From Bradyrhizobium sp. CB1717 (lineage in GTDB: Bacteria > Pseudomonadota > Alphaproteobacteria > Rhizobiales > Xanthobacteraceae), in the NCBI RefSeq assembly GCF_029714325.1, contig NZ_CP121666.1, positions 3,906,001 through 3,970,000 on the forward strand: DNA of 64,000 nucleotides. The letters run 5' to 3'. Both the position numbers and the translations under genes were made by a program. The notes under the pieces are model-generated. The model saw only the letters and a program-made list of their open reading frames with translations. It was not told the origin of the DNA and did no database searches. This document shows, piece after piece, positions 1-7,721 of this stretch; the stretch's first letter is position 1, and every line of letters begins with the position of its first letter.

Positions 1-295
1 TTGCCTTGTGAAGAAGCGCGCTCTCGTGAACGGAGGGCGAGGCGGTTGTGTGCCTGCGCGGGTGAAACCCGCTGTTGGCCGGTACGACCGGCGGGCTCTC
101 CGGATATGTATTGACCGCGATTTCGACGACATCCTTTGACCGCTTTCGAAGGCGGTAGAACGTCAGCTCCTGCTCGAGCATGGGGCAGCGGAAGTGGACG
201 ACGGCCGTATCCGGCAGGCGGCAAAGTTCGTCGATGAGCTCGCCTACGGTAATGATCGGGGGATGGTCGATTGCCTTGTGATGAGCCTTACTCAT
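1..295 (-). CDS. Hypothetical protein, C-terminus beyond left edge
   Basis: An open frame starts with ATG at 295-293 and stays open for 98 codons to the window edge. A GGAGGAG ribosome site lies about 8 bases upstream of the ATG. The protein begins MSKAHHKAIDHPPIITVGEL and continues with a segment rich in Leu, Arg and charged residues (for example CPMLEQELTFYRLRKRS). I do not recognise the family. It reads in the same direction as the two-component genes and lies just downstream of them, about 110 bases after the regulator stop, so co-transcription is possible. The good ribosome site and long open frame make it likely to be real; its end and function cannot be judged here. Confidence 0.6.
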   Translation of the reverse strand, partial: MSKAHHKAIDHPPIITVGELIDELCRLPDTAVVHFRCPMLEQELTFYRLRKRSKDVVEIAVNTYPESPPVVPANSGFHPRRHTTASPSVHESALLHKA

Positions 296-403
296 GGCGA
301 TTTACTCCTCCACTCTACTCCTAACCGGGGCTGGATGGCCTCCGTTCCATCCCGCCCGGCAGATTCAAGATCTTCAAGTGTGGGGGAAGCGGCAGCCCCG
401 CTG

Positions 404-1057
404 CTAGATCTTTGTCAGCCCGCACGTCGCGGCGAGCCGCACCAGTTGAGCGTCCGTGCGCGCGCCGGTCTTGGTCTTGATCAGATAGTGATAGTTCTGG
501 ACTGTCTTTACACTGAGATTGAGGTGTGTCGCGATCTCTTCGGTGGTAGCTCCGCCGGCGAACTGGCGCAGGATCTCGATCTCGCGCTCGCCCAGCTGGT
601 CCAGCACCGAGCCGGTCGGCGACAGGCTGTCCTCGGCGAGGATGTGGGCGATGTCGTCGCTCATGGCGCGCTCGCCGCGAGCGACGCTGCGGATTGCATT
701 CACGACGGCGGACGGCTCGTTGCTCTTGGTGACGAAGCCGGAGGCGCCGGCGCTGAAGGCTGCTTTCACCAGCACGGCCTCGTTGTGCATGGTGAAGACG
801 AGGATCCGGGCCCGCGGGCTGCGGGCGCGGATGTTGCGGATGGCCTCCAGCCCACTCGCTCCGGGCATCGAGATATCAAGCACGACGACGTCGGGGTCGT
901 GCGCCTTGAAGGCGCCGTAGGCATCCGCGGCGTTGTCGGCCTCCGCCACGACGTGCAGGTCGCCCTGGCTCTCCAGCACGCGCCGGTAGCCCTGGCGGAC
1001 GATCGGGTGGTCGTCGACCAGCAGCACGGAAATGCCTGTTGCCGCGACATCGTTCAC
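404..1057 (-). CDS. NarL/LuxR-family two-component response regulator
   Basis: The 217-residue protein has an N-terminal receiver domain (residues 9-125) with the acidic pair Asp15-Asp16, phosphoacceptor Asp61 in VVVLDISMPG and the conserved Lys in VTKSNEP. It ends in a LuxR-type helix-turn-helix (about 150-215, with LGEREIEILRQFAGG and LSVKTVQNYH). GTG at 1057 is the start because it falls 7 bases after the stop of the kinase gene; a longer frame upstream would run through the kinase. It should be phosphorylated by that kinase and control transcription; the target genes are not evident. Confidence 0.93.
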   Translation of the reverse strand: MNDVAATGISVLLVDDHPIVRQGYRRVLESQGDLHVVAEADNAADAYGAFKAHDPDVVVLDISMPGASGLEAIRNIRARSPRARILVFTMHNEAVLVKAAFSAGASGFVTKSNEPSAVVNAIRSVARGERAMSDDIAHILAEDSLSPTGSVLDQLGEREIEILRQFAGGATTEEIATHLNLSVKTVQNYHYLIKTKTGARTDAQLVRLAATCGLTKI

Positions 1058-1064
1058 GTCGGCC

Positions 1065-2435
1065 TCACGCGGCGAGCGGGATGGTGGCGGCGACGCTGAG
1101 GCCGCGCGTGGCGGGGAGGATCGATAGCGATCCGCCGGCCGCCGCGACGCGCTCGCGAATGCCGGTGAGGCCGAAGCCGGCCGACTGCGCGACCCGCTCC
1201 GCATCGCCGCCGCCGTCGTCCTCGACACGGATCAAGAGCGCATCGTCCTCGCCCGCGCGCCGCTCGACGCGCAACGATATCTCGCGCGCCGCGCTGTGAC
1301 GCAGCGCGTTGGTCAGGCACTCCTGCGCGACACGGTAGGCGGTGGTGGCGGCCGGGCCGCTGATGTCGGTGAGGTCGCCTCTGAGGTCGAGCTGGATCGT
1401 CGGCCGTGCCGTACTGTGCGAGCGCCAGCTGTCGACGAGATTGATGAGGCTTGCCTCGAGCCCGAGCTCCTCGGGCAGCGGATTGCGCAGCCGCTTCAGC
1501 GCATCGCGCAGCGAGGCCATCAGATGATGGGTGGCTTGCGAGATCATGCGCGCATCCTGCGCGATGCCGTTGTCCTTGTTCTCCTTCGCGCTCGCCGTCT
1601 CGATGGTGTTGGCAAAGGCGAGGATGGCGGAAAGATTCTGCCCGAACTCGTCGTGCAGCTCGCGGGCGAGGGCGCGGCGTTCGTCGTCGCGGATCTCGAT
1701 CAACCGCCGCGTCAGCGCCGCGCGCTGTTCGGTCGCTTCCTCCAGCCGGCCGCCAAGCTCGCCGACGGCGCCCCCGATCATCGCCAGCTCCATCGAGCGG
1801 AAGCGCGGCAGTTTGGTGCGATACTGTCCGCGCGCCATGCGCTGGAGCGCGGTGACGATCGCACGCGCCGGCGCCAGCGCGTGCGCGATGGCGAGCGAAG
1901 CGAGCAGGGCGATCGCCGCCGCCATGAGCAGCGCGACGTCGATGACGTTGAGGATGTATTCCCAGGCGAGCGAGATCGCGGCGGCCGCATCGGGCGTCGC
2001 AACCACCGTGCCGGCGGCAGCGGCGCGCGGGCTGACGGGCCGTACCACCTCGGCATGGCTGCCGAGGAAGGTCGGCACGATCGCTGCAAACCAGCGCGGC
2101 GGGGTCTTGCCCAGCCCCTCGCTCTGGCCGCAGAGCGGCTTCTCGAATGCGGTCGCCGGCTGGAACTCGACGCAGACGCCGGGCGAGATCAGCTTCATCG
2201 TCTCCAGCGTGCGCCATTCCGGAACCGGCAGCAGGTGCTCGCGCGCTCTGCTGCTGCGCAACAACAGCTCGTGCCAGTACAGCGCCTGAAGCGCCTGCGC
2301 GACCCGCTGCGCCGAGGCCGCGGTCGCCCGGTCAATGCTGCGATAGGCGTCGAAAGTGGCCCATACGGCCGCGGCGCCCAGGCACAGCGCCACGATGAGC
2401 AGCAGGCGGGCAACAAGCTGAAGCACGAGGCGCAT
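1065..2435 (-). CDS. NarX/UhpB-type sensor histidine kinase
   Basis: A membrane kinase of 456 residues. An N-terminal transmembrane helix (residues 3-27) and a second near 160-190 bracket a sensor region of about 120 residues, followed by a HAMP-like stretch. The HisKA_3 dimerisation domain carries the phospho-acceptor His261 in RELHDEFGQN, and a HATPase_c domain closes the protein (VEDDGGG and GFGLTGIRER). The ATG at 2435 has a GGGGGTGA ribosome site; a start 33 codons earlier has none and would add a non-membrane leader. The response regulator begins 7 bases downstream, so the two form a classical pair. The signal is unknown. Confidence 0.92.
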   Translation of the reverse strand: MRLVLQLVARLLLIVALCLGAAAVWATFDAYRSIDRATAASAQRVAQALQALYWHELLLRSSRAREHLLPVPEWRTLETMKLISPGVCVEFQPATAFEKPLCGQSEGLGKTPPRWFAAIVPTFLGSHAEVVRPVSPRAAAAGTVVATPDAAAAISLAWEYILNVIDVALLMAAAIALLASLAIAHALAPARAIVTALQRMARGQYRTKLPRFRSMELAMIGGAVGELGGRLEEATEQRAALTRRLIEIRDDERRALARELHDEFGQNLSAILAFANTIETASAKENKDNGIAQDARMISQATHHLMASLRDALKRLRNPLPEELGLEASLINLVDSWRSHSTARPTIQLDLRGDLTDISGPAATTAYRVAQECLTNALRHSAAREISLRVERRAGEDDALLIRVEDDGGGDAERVAQSAGFGLTGIRERVAAAGGSLSILPATRGLSVAATIPLAA

Positions 2436-2633
2436 GCGATCACCCCCGACGTTTGGTAGGATCAGCCTAACAACGCCGCCGCGCCTTGCCAATTGCGGGG
2501 TGCGGCAGGATTGCAGCTCGGGCAAATTTCCCAAGCCGGATTGGGCATGGGTCTTTGGACCGGGCGCGGCGGCTTTGATCTAATCGGGCAGGAATCTTAT
2601 AGGCCCATCGTTGCGGGCGAGGAGCGGTGCAGC

Positions 2634-3419
2634 ATGAGTTCGATGACGATTGGACCGATCGCCGGGTCTGCTGCGGATCCATCCGAGCGCAGCGCGCTGC
2701 TGTTCTGGATGATCTTCACCGGGCTGTCGATCTTCGCCGTCGTGCTGCTCTGGCGCTTCGGCCTGATCCATCTGATGCTGACCTCGGATCGGACCTACAT
2801 TTCCAGCATCATCGCGCTGCTCTATGTCCTCACCTGCGGCCATTGCTTCCTGCGCACGCGGGCGATCGCCCGTGAAGGGGCTGCGGCGCGGCGTTGCCGG
2901 GCGGCGCTCGCGGCGCCTGACGGCGGCAGGGTGCTCGATGCCCGTGCGACGGCGCTGCCGCGCGGGCTGGTGCGCGATCACATCGAGAGCCTGGTGACGA
3001 AGGCCGCGGCGCAGGATTACCGCCCCGTGGACCAGACGCTGCTGCTGCGGACGCTCGCCGACCGCCTGCGCGGCTCCAACGGCTTCGGCGCCTTCGTCTC
3101 GGACACGCTGATGAAGCTCGGCCTGCTCGGCACCATCATCGGCTTCATCATCATGCTGGCGCCGATCGCGGGGCTCGATGCCGCCGACAAGGTCGCGATG
3201 CGCTCCTCGATGGGGCTGATGAGCGACGGCATGGCGGTCGCGATGTACACGACGCTGGCCGGCCTCGTCGGCTCGATCCTGGTCCGCATCCAGTACTACA
3301 TGCTGGATGCCGCGACCCAGCGGGTGTTCTCCGATGCGGTGGTGCTGACCGAGACCTATGTGACGCCGGTGCTGGAGCGCAAAGGCGCTGCAATCAAAGG
3401 CGCCGGATCGCCGTCATGA
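2634..3419 (+). CDS. MotA/TolQ/ExbB-like membrane channel protein
   Basis: The 261-residue protein has transmembrane segments near residues 22-45, 50-70, 155-178 and 198-222. The third and fourth enclose the region typical of MotA/TolQ/ExbB proton-channel subunits (LGLLGTIIGFIIMLAPIAG, then MSDGMAVAMYTTLAGLVGS). Family members convert ion flow into mechanical work with a MotB/TolR/ExbD partner, but no such partner with an OmpA domain is nearby. The ATG at 2634 follows a GAGGAG site. It overlaps the next gene by four bases and heads a run of five same-strand genes ending in a kinase. The family is fairly sure; the role is unknown. Confidence 0.8.
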   Translation: MSSMTIGPIAGSAADPSERSALLFWMIFTGLSIFAVVLLWRFGLIHLMLTSDRTYISSIIALLYVLTCGHCFLRTRAIAREGAAARRCRAALAAPDGGRVLDARATALPRGLVRDHIESLVTKAAAQDYRPVDQTLLLRTLADRLRGSNGFGAFVSDTLMKLGLLGTIIGFIIMLAPIAGLDAADKVAMRSSMGLMSDGMAVAMYTTLAGLVGSILVRIQYYMLDAATQRVFSDAVVLTETYVTPVLERKGAAIKGAGSPS

Positions 3420-4102
3420 TGGATGATTTCGGTCTCTATCCGCGCGAGGAGCCGTTCGATCCGCTCGGCGTGATGCTGTTCAAGGCGCTCCAGGTGATCG
3501 CCTTCCTGTTCTTCCTCGCGCTGCTCGCGGTGTCCCCGGACGCCAAGGACGGCAAGATCGACTCCAAGGCGGAGTTCATGATCACGCTGGACTGGCCGGA
3601 CAACCACCCCGACGATCTCGACCTGTTCGTGCAGGATCCTGCCGGCAATATCGCCTGGTATCGCCACCGCGAGGCCGGCTTCCTCACGCTCGACCGCGAC
3701 GACCGCGGCGGCGCCAACGACTTCATCATGGTCGCCGGCAAGAAGATCGCCTCGCCCATCCGCGAGGAGATCGTCACGATACGCGGCATCCTCGCCGGCG
3801 AATACACCGTCAACGTCTCGCATTTCGTCGCCACGACCGGCGAGCCGGTGACGGCCAATGTGAAGGTGCAGAAGCTCAATCCGACCGCGCAGGTGATCTT
3901 CGACAACAAGTTCACGCTCGACCACACCGGCGACGAGAAGACCGCGGTCCGATTCCGCATCGATGCGGAAGGCAAGGTCGTCAATGTCGATCAGCGGCCG
4001 AAATCGCTGCTGGAGACGTTCCGCAGCAGTTGGCGCAACGGCGCTGATGTCGATCCGAAGACCGGTGTGAGCAAGAACGCTGTGAGGGTGCGCCGTGAGT
4101 AG
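3416..4102 (+). CDS. Membrane-anchored protein with beta-sandwich-like domain, unknown function
   Basis: The 228-residue product has one transmembrane helix (about 20-42) and then a soluble domain. That domain holds the segment ITLDWPDNHPDDLDLFVQDP followed by a His/Arg-rich patch and LTLDRDDRG, which resembles the aspartate-rich pattern of YfaP/DUF2135-type beta domains. That resemblance is by eye only. With a single membrane anchor it has the topology expected of a MotB/TolR-like partner to the preceding channel protein, but I see no Asp in the membrane helix. Its start overlaps the previous stop (ATGA) and its end overlaps the next start by eight bases, so translation is probably coupled. 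Confidence 0.75.
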   Translation: MMDDFGLYPREEPFDPLGVMLFKALQVIAFLFFLALLAVSPDAKDGKIDSKAEFMITLDWPDNHPDDLDLFVQDPAGNIAWYRHREAGFLTLDRDDRGGANDFIMVAGKKIASPIREEIVTIRGILAGEYTVNVSHFVATTGEPVTANVKVQKLNPTAQVIFDNKFTLDHTGDEKTAVRFRIDAEGKVVNVDQRPKSLLETFRSSWRNGADVDPKTGVSKNAVRVRRE

Positions 4103-4700
4103 CCTGCAGACGGTCATCCTCACGCTGTCGGTCGCCTACGCCGTCATCGGCGCGCTGCTGCTGGTCGTGCTGGTCTATGCGCGGCTGCACTGGTCGCTCA
4201 AGGCAGTCGCGGTGGTCGTGACCAGCGCCTTCTATATCGTCAGCTTCACCGAGATGCGTGGCCTGCTCGGCTGGGCCAGCGCCGACCGGTTGCCCACCTC
4301 CTTCAAGCTGCTGAAGGCCCGCATTGTCGAGCCGCATTCGCTGGAGGGCGATCCCGGCTCGATCTATCTCTGGGTCGAGGAGCTCGGTGAGGACAATCGC
4401 CCGAGCGGCATCCCGCGCGCCTTCCGTGTGCCCTACAATGAAAGGCTCGCCGACAAGACCCACGCGGCGGAGAACGAGATCGCGCTCGGACATCCGCAAG
4501 GCGGCCGGGCCGCCGATTTCGGCGGCGGCGACGGCAGCCTGATCGACATGGTCCGGGAATATGTGACGCCCAAGACCATTCTGGAGACCAGCGGCGGCGA
4601 TTCCTCGACCGGCGAATTCCTCGCGCCGCCGGCGGGCGCGCAAGGCGCCGTGTTCACGCCGATCCCGCCGCCCCGGATGCCGCCGAAAGACGAGCAATAG
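4095..4700 (+). CDS. Membrane protein of unknown function
   Basis: GTG at 4095 opens a 201-residue frame lying inside the last eight bases of the previous gene. Two transmembrane helices (about 6-28 and 33-52) are followed by a region with SIYLWVEELGEDNRPSGIPR and a flexible Gly/Pro-rich tail ending PPPRMPPKDEQ. I do not recognise the family. The tight overlap with the two upstream membrane genes suggests the three proteins act together, perhaps as one membrane complex. No enzymatic motif is visible. Confidence 0.72.
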   Translation: MSSLQTVILTLSVAYAVIGALLLVVLVYARLHWSLKAVAVVVTSAFYIVSFTEMRGLLGWASADRLPTSFKLLKARIVEPHSLEGDPGSIYLWVEELGEDNRPSGIPRAFRVPYNERLADKTHAAENEIALGHPQGGRAADFGGGDGSLIDMVREYVTPKTILETSGGDSSTGEFLAPPAGAQGAVFTPIPPPRMPPKDEQ

Positions 4701-4758
4701 GCCCTTCACCATCGGCGCAGGACCAAGCTGGAAAACCGCCCCGCGCCGGCGCATCTTC

Positions 4759-4797
4759 TTGACGTCCCTCAATTTGGCCTTATCGGCTTCCGATAAG
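4759..4797 (+). promoter_or_regulatory. FNR/FixK-like box and adjacent perfect palindrome
   Basis: TTGACGTCCCTCAA (4759-4772) fits the TTGA-N6-TCAA pattern of FNR/FixK sites. Seven bases on, CTTATCGG-CTT-CCGATAAG (4779-4797) is a perfect 8-bp inverted repeat. Both lie in the 117-base gap before the phosphoesterase gene, so that gene and the kinase may have their own regulated promoter. The box is about 50 bases from the GTG start, leaving a very short leader if activation is from the usual -41 position. Binding is inferred from pattern alone. Confidence 0.35.
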
Positions 4798-4817
4798 ACC
4801 TTTGGGGTGGAGGGTGC

Positions 4818-5558
4818 GTGCTTCTCGCTGTCTTCTCGGATATCCACGGCAACCGGCAGGCGTTCGAGGCCTGCCTGAAGGTCGCGCGTGCGAAGGGCGC
4901 GGAGCGGTTCGTCCTGCTCGGCGACTTCGTCGGCTATGGCGCCGATCCGGAATGGGTGGTGGATACCGCGATGGAGCTGGTCGCGCAGGGGGCCGTCGCC
5001 GTGCGCGGCAATCACGACCAGGCGGTCAATTCCTCGGCCGAGACCATGAACGCCGAGGCGCAGATCGCAATCGAATGGACCCGCGGCCGGCTCGACGCCG
5101 CGCAGCGGCGATTCCTGGCCGAACTGCCGATGCTGGTGGAGGACGGCGACCGCCTGTTCGTGCATTCGGAAGCCTCCAGCCCGCAGCGCTGGCATTACGT
5201 CCGCTCGACGGCGGATGCCGCCAAGAGCCTGATCTCGACCCCCGCTCATGTCACCTTCTGCGGCCATATCCATCGTCCGGCGCTCTATTCGATGTCGGTG
5301 ACGGCGAAGATGACGAGCCTCGTGCCCAAGACCGATGTCGCGGTGCCGCTGCTGCGCGGACGGCAATGGCTCGCCGTGCTCGGCTCGGTCGGCCAGCCCC
5401 GCGATGGCGATCCGTCCGCGGCCTTCGTGCTGTTCGACACGGTGTCGTGCCAGATCACCTATTGCCGCGCGCCCTATGACATCGAGACGGCCGCGAGCCG
5501 GATCCGCGAGAACGGCCTGCCGCATTGGCTCGCCGACCGGCTATCGCAGGGACGCTAG
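4818..5558 (+). CDS. Metallophosphoesterase (calcineurin-like)
   Basis: The 246-residue protein has the metal-binding motifs of the YfcE/MJ0936-like phosphoesterase family: FSDIHGN near residue 6, LGDFVGYG near 35, GNHD near 67 and GHIHRP near 153. Such enzymes hydrolyse phosphodiesters or phosphoproteins with two metal ions. The start is GTG at 4818 behind a GGTGGAGGG site. The stop lies seven bases before the kinase gene. This spacing suggests a kinase/phosphatase pair, as with PP2C phosphatases beside Hanks-type kinases elsewhere, but here the phosphatase partner would belong to an unrelated fold. Substrate unknown. Confidence 0.9.
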   Translation: MLLAVFSDIHGNRQAFEACLKVARAKGAERFVLLGDFVGYGADPEWVVDTAMELVAQGAVAVRGNHDQAVNSSAETMNAEAQIAIEWTRGRLDAAQRRFLAELPMLVEDGDRLFVHSEASSPQRWHYVRSTADAAKSLISTPAHVTFCGHIHRPALYSMSVTAKMTSLVPKTDVAVPLLRGRQWLAVLGSVGQPRDGDPSAAFVLFDTVSCQITYCRAPYDIETAASRIRENGLPHWLADRLSQGR

Positions 5559-5564
5559 AAGCCG

Positions 5565-6986
5565 ATGCCGAAACCCCTGGTCAAGTCAGGCGCGGTGATC
5601 GACGGCTACACCATCGGCGAATGCGTCCATGCCGGCGGCATGGCGACGCTGTGGACCGTGACCCATCCCGGCATCGACGTGCCGTTGCTGATGAAGATCC
5701 CCAGGGTGTCGGAGGGCGAGGACCCCGCCGCGATCGTCTCCTTCGAGATGGAGATGATGATCCTGCCGCGGCTTGCGGGACCGCACGTGCCCACCTGTTT
5801 CGGCACCGGCGATTTCGCGCACCAGGCCTATGTCGTGATCGAGCGCATCCCCGGGACCACGCTCTACAAGCGGTTGCCCGACCTGCCGCTGCCGTATGAC
5901 GAGGCGCGGCAACTCGTCGCCAAGGTCGCGACCGCGCTGGCCGACCTGCACCGGCAGAACGTGATCCATCACGACATCAAGCCGAGCAGCATCATGTTCC
6001 GCGAGAGCGGCGAGGCGGTGCTGATCGACTATGGCCTGTCGCACCACGACCATCTGCCCGATCTCCTGCAGGAGGAGTTCCGCCTGCCTTACGGCACCGC
6101 GCCGTACATGGCGCCGGAACGGCTGCTGGGCGTGCGCGACGATCCGCGCAGCGACCTGTTTTCGCTCGGCGTGCTGCTCTATTTCTTCACCACCGGCGAG
6201 CGTCCGTTCGGCGAGGGCGAGACGCTGCGTGCGATGCGGCGCAGGCTCTGGCGCGATCCGCATCCGCCGCGCGCGCTTCGCGCCGACTATCCGCCCTGGC
6301 TCCAGGAGGTGGTGCTGCGCTGCCTCGAGATCGAGCCGGTGTGGCGCTATCCGACGGCATCCCAGCTCGCCTTCGATCTCGCTTATCCCGACCAGGTCAG
6401 GCTCACCGCGCGTTCGGAGCGGCTGAAGCACGATCCGCTCAGCGTCGCCTGGCGGCGGCGCTTCAACCAGGGCGTCATGGCCCCGCGCGCGAAATCGGAT
6501 GTCGCAGCTCAGATCGCATCGAGCCCGATCCTCGCCGTCGCACTCGACACGGCGGAAGGCGCGCCGGAGCTGAACGAAGCGCTGCGCGTCACCACCGAAC
6601 GCATTCTCGCCACGCTGCCCTCGGCGCGGCTTGCCTGCGTCAACGTGCTCAAGCTGAACCGCATCGCGATCGACCGGACGCTGGATGAGCAAGGCTCGAA
6701 CAAGCATATCGACCGACTGGTCGCGCTCCGGCATTGGGCAACGCCCCTGAAGCTCGACGAGAGCCGGCTGTCGGTTCACGTGCTGGAGGCCGTCGATCCC
6801 GCGGCGGCGCTCTTGGAATTCGCCGAGGTCAACCAGGTCGACCACGTCATCATCGGCGCGCGGCAGAGCTCGTTCCGCCGCACGCTGCTCGGCAGCGTCT
6901 CGGCCAAGGTGGCCGCGGAGGCGGCCTGTACCGTCACAGTGGTGCGGCCGCCGCGGATGGCCGCGGATGAAGAGGAGATCGGCTAA
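5565..6986 (+). CDS. Hanks-type Ser/Thr protein kinase fused to a universal stress protein domain
   Basis: The 473-residue protein has an N-terminal eukaryote-like kinase domain (about 12-275) and a C-terminal UspA domain (about 325-465). Visible kinase residues are the Gly-rich AGGM loop, Lys44, catalytic Asp137 in IHHDIKPSS, metal-binding Asp155 in IDYG and the APYMAPE motif. Two positions are unusual: the loop Asn is Ser142, and DFG reads DYG. The Usp part keeps an ATP-binding pattern (GARQSSFRRTLLGSVS). No transmembrane helix is seen, so it is probably cytosolic. The phosphoesterase lies seven bases upstream. Activity is likely but the Asn-to-Ser change could weaken it. Confidence 0.9.
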   Translation: MPKPLVKSGAVIDGYTIGECVHAGGMATLWTVTHPGIDVPLLMKIPRVSEGEDPAAIVSFEMEMMILPRLAGPHVPTCFGTGDFAHQAYVVIERIPGTTLYKRLPDLPLPYDEARQLVAKVATALADLHRQNVIHHDIKPSSIMFRESGEAVLIDYGLSHHDHLPDLLQEEFRLPYGTAPYMAPERLLGVRDDPRSDLFSLGVLLYFFTTGERPFGEGETLRAMRRRLWRDPHPPRALRADYPPWLQEVVLRCLEIEPVWRYPTASQLAFDLAYPDQVRLTARSERLKHDPLSVAWRRRFNQGVMAPRAKSDVAAQIASSPILAVALDTAEGAPELNEALRVTTERILATLPSARLACVNVLKLNRIAIDRTLDEQGSNKHIDRLVALRHWATPLKLDESRLSVHVLEAVDPAAALLEFAEVNQVDHVIIGARQSSFRRTLLGSVSAKVAAEAACTVTVVRPPRMAADEEEIG

Positions 6987-6987
6987 A

Positions 6988-7086
6988 GCACGATCCGGAA
7001 AAGTGCGAAGCGGTTTTCCGGAAAGATCGTGCGCAAACGACAACCTGAAGCGCGATGACGATTCATCCAAATTTCATCGCGCTTTA
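6988..7086. repeat. Double-hairpin dispersed repeat
   Basis: Two adjacent imperfect palindromes begin just after the kinase stop: GCACGATC...GATCGTGC (6988-7032) and GCGCGATGA...TCATCGCGC (7047-7086). The wording (GATCCGGAAAAGTGCGAAGCGG, GATTCATCC) matches an intergenic repeat I associate with Bradyrhizobium and relatives. It sits between convergent genes and may also end transcription on both sides. Confidence 0.6.
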
Positions 7087-7093
7087 GACGAAA

Positions 7094-7285
7094 TCAGGCC
7101 GCGTGCGCGGTGTGGACGACGCGCTTGCGGCGGATGGGCCAGGAGAATTGCGGCCCCGGCTCGCCGTGGTCCGCGCTGCCGCCAAAATACTGGATGATCT
7201 CGCGGCAGGGCTCGCAATTGAACAGGTTACGCGACGCGGATGCCTTGGTCATTTCCTTCAGGCAGTTCGGGCAATGCGGTTTCAT
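7094..7285 (-). CDS. Small zinc-ribbon-like protein
   Basis: This 63-residue protein has two Cys pairs, CPNC (residues 5-8) and CEPC (24-27), that could bind one zinc. The tail is basic and aromatic (FSWPIRRKRVVHTAH). The ATG at 7285 has a modest GGAACG site. Similar very short Cys4 proteins are common in Bradyrhizobium, but I cannot name the family. No link to the neighbouring genes is evident. The four cysteines and the sensible start support it as real. Confidence 0.6.
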   Translation of the reverse strand: MKPHCPNCLKEMTKASASRNLFNCEPCREIIQYFGGSADHGEPGPQFSWPIRRKRVVHTAHAA

Positions 7286-7310
7286 GGGGGCGTTCCGAAA
7301 AAGAAGATCG

Positions 7311-7484
7311 TCAGTGGTGGCGCTGAGACGGATGGTCCAGTTCCGAATTGTCGAGCCTGTTATCGTCGACCGGCGCGCCGTCAGTGCGTTCGAGCCGACC
7401 GAAGAAATAGTCGAGGCTCGGATGCGGGCGCCGCGGAATCCGGCACCTGCGTTTCGGCAGGCGCTTCACGAGGGCGATCTGCAT
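7311..7484 (-). CDS. Possible small basic protein
   Basis: A 57-residue frame starts with ATG at 7484, five bases after the stop of the small membrane protein upstream. It begins MQIALVKRLPKRRC and contains PHPSLDYFFGRLERTDG, which looks more like a real peptide than random frame text. There is no clear ribosome site, so it would depend on coupling to the preceding frame. I do not recognise it and am unsure that it is expressed. Confidence 0.3.
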   Translation of the reverse strand: MQIALVKRLPKRRCRIPRRPHPSLDYFFGRLERTDGAPVDDNRLDNSELDHPSQRHH

Positions 7485-7489
7485 GGGCG

Positions 7490-7630
7490 TCAGGCCCGAT
7501 AGCGGTCGCGACGGATGCTGCGGGCCGAACGTGCCGGGGCCTCGACCGGTCCGGCCGACGGGCCGAACACGACAAATGCACTGAAACCAATCCACAACGC
7601 CACGCCAGTCCAGACCAGGGTCGTCGTCAT
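7490..7630 (-). CDS. Predicted 46-residue single-pass membrane protein
   Basis: ATG at 7630 follows a GGGAGC site and opens a short frame with one hydrophobic helix (TLVWTGVALWIGFSAFVVFG) and a basic tail ending RSIRRDRYRA. This positive-after-helix pattern is typical of small membrane proteins. A perfect palindrome (7658-7674) lies upstream. Other frames overlapping this stretch lack such features. Function unknown. Confidence 0.5.
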   Translation of the reverse strand: MTTTLVWTGVALWIGFSAFVVFGPSAGPVEAPARSARSIRRDRYRA

Positions 7631-7657
7631 GATGTGCTCCCGTCAAAAGCAGGCGGG

Positions 7658-7674
7658 AATCACTTGCAGTGATT
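7658..7674. promoter_or_regulatory. 17-bp palindrome upstream of small membrane gene
   Basis: AATCACT-TGC-AGTGATT is a perfect inverted repeat with 7-bp arms, 28 bases before the ATG at 7630. It could be an operator. A second, overlapping weaker repeat (TGATT-TGCGCG-AATCA) follows. The binding protein is unknown. Confidence 0.3.
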
Positions 7675-7721
7675 TGCGCGAATCAGTGAAGCCCGGATGA
7701 GTACGGGTCGCGGTTGTAATT

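Noticed and set aside
3981..5525. Antisense open frame of 514 codons over the phosphoesterase
   Set aside because: It covers three genes with overlapping starts and clear motifs on the plus strand; it carries no motif of its own.
5586..7070. Antisense open frame of 494 codons over the kinase
   Set aside because: It mirrors the kinase-Usp gene; no ribosome site or domain.
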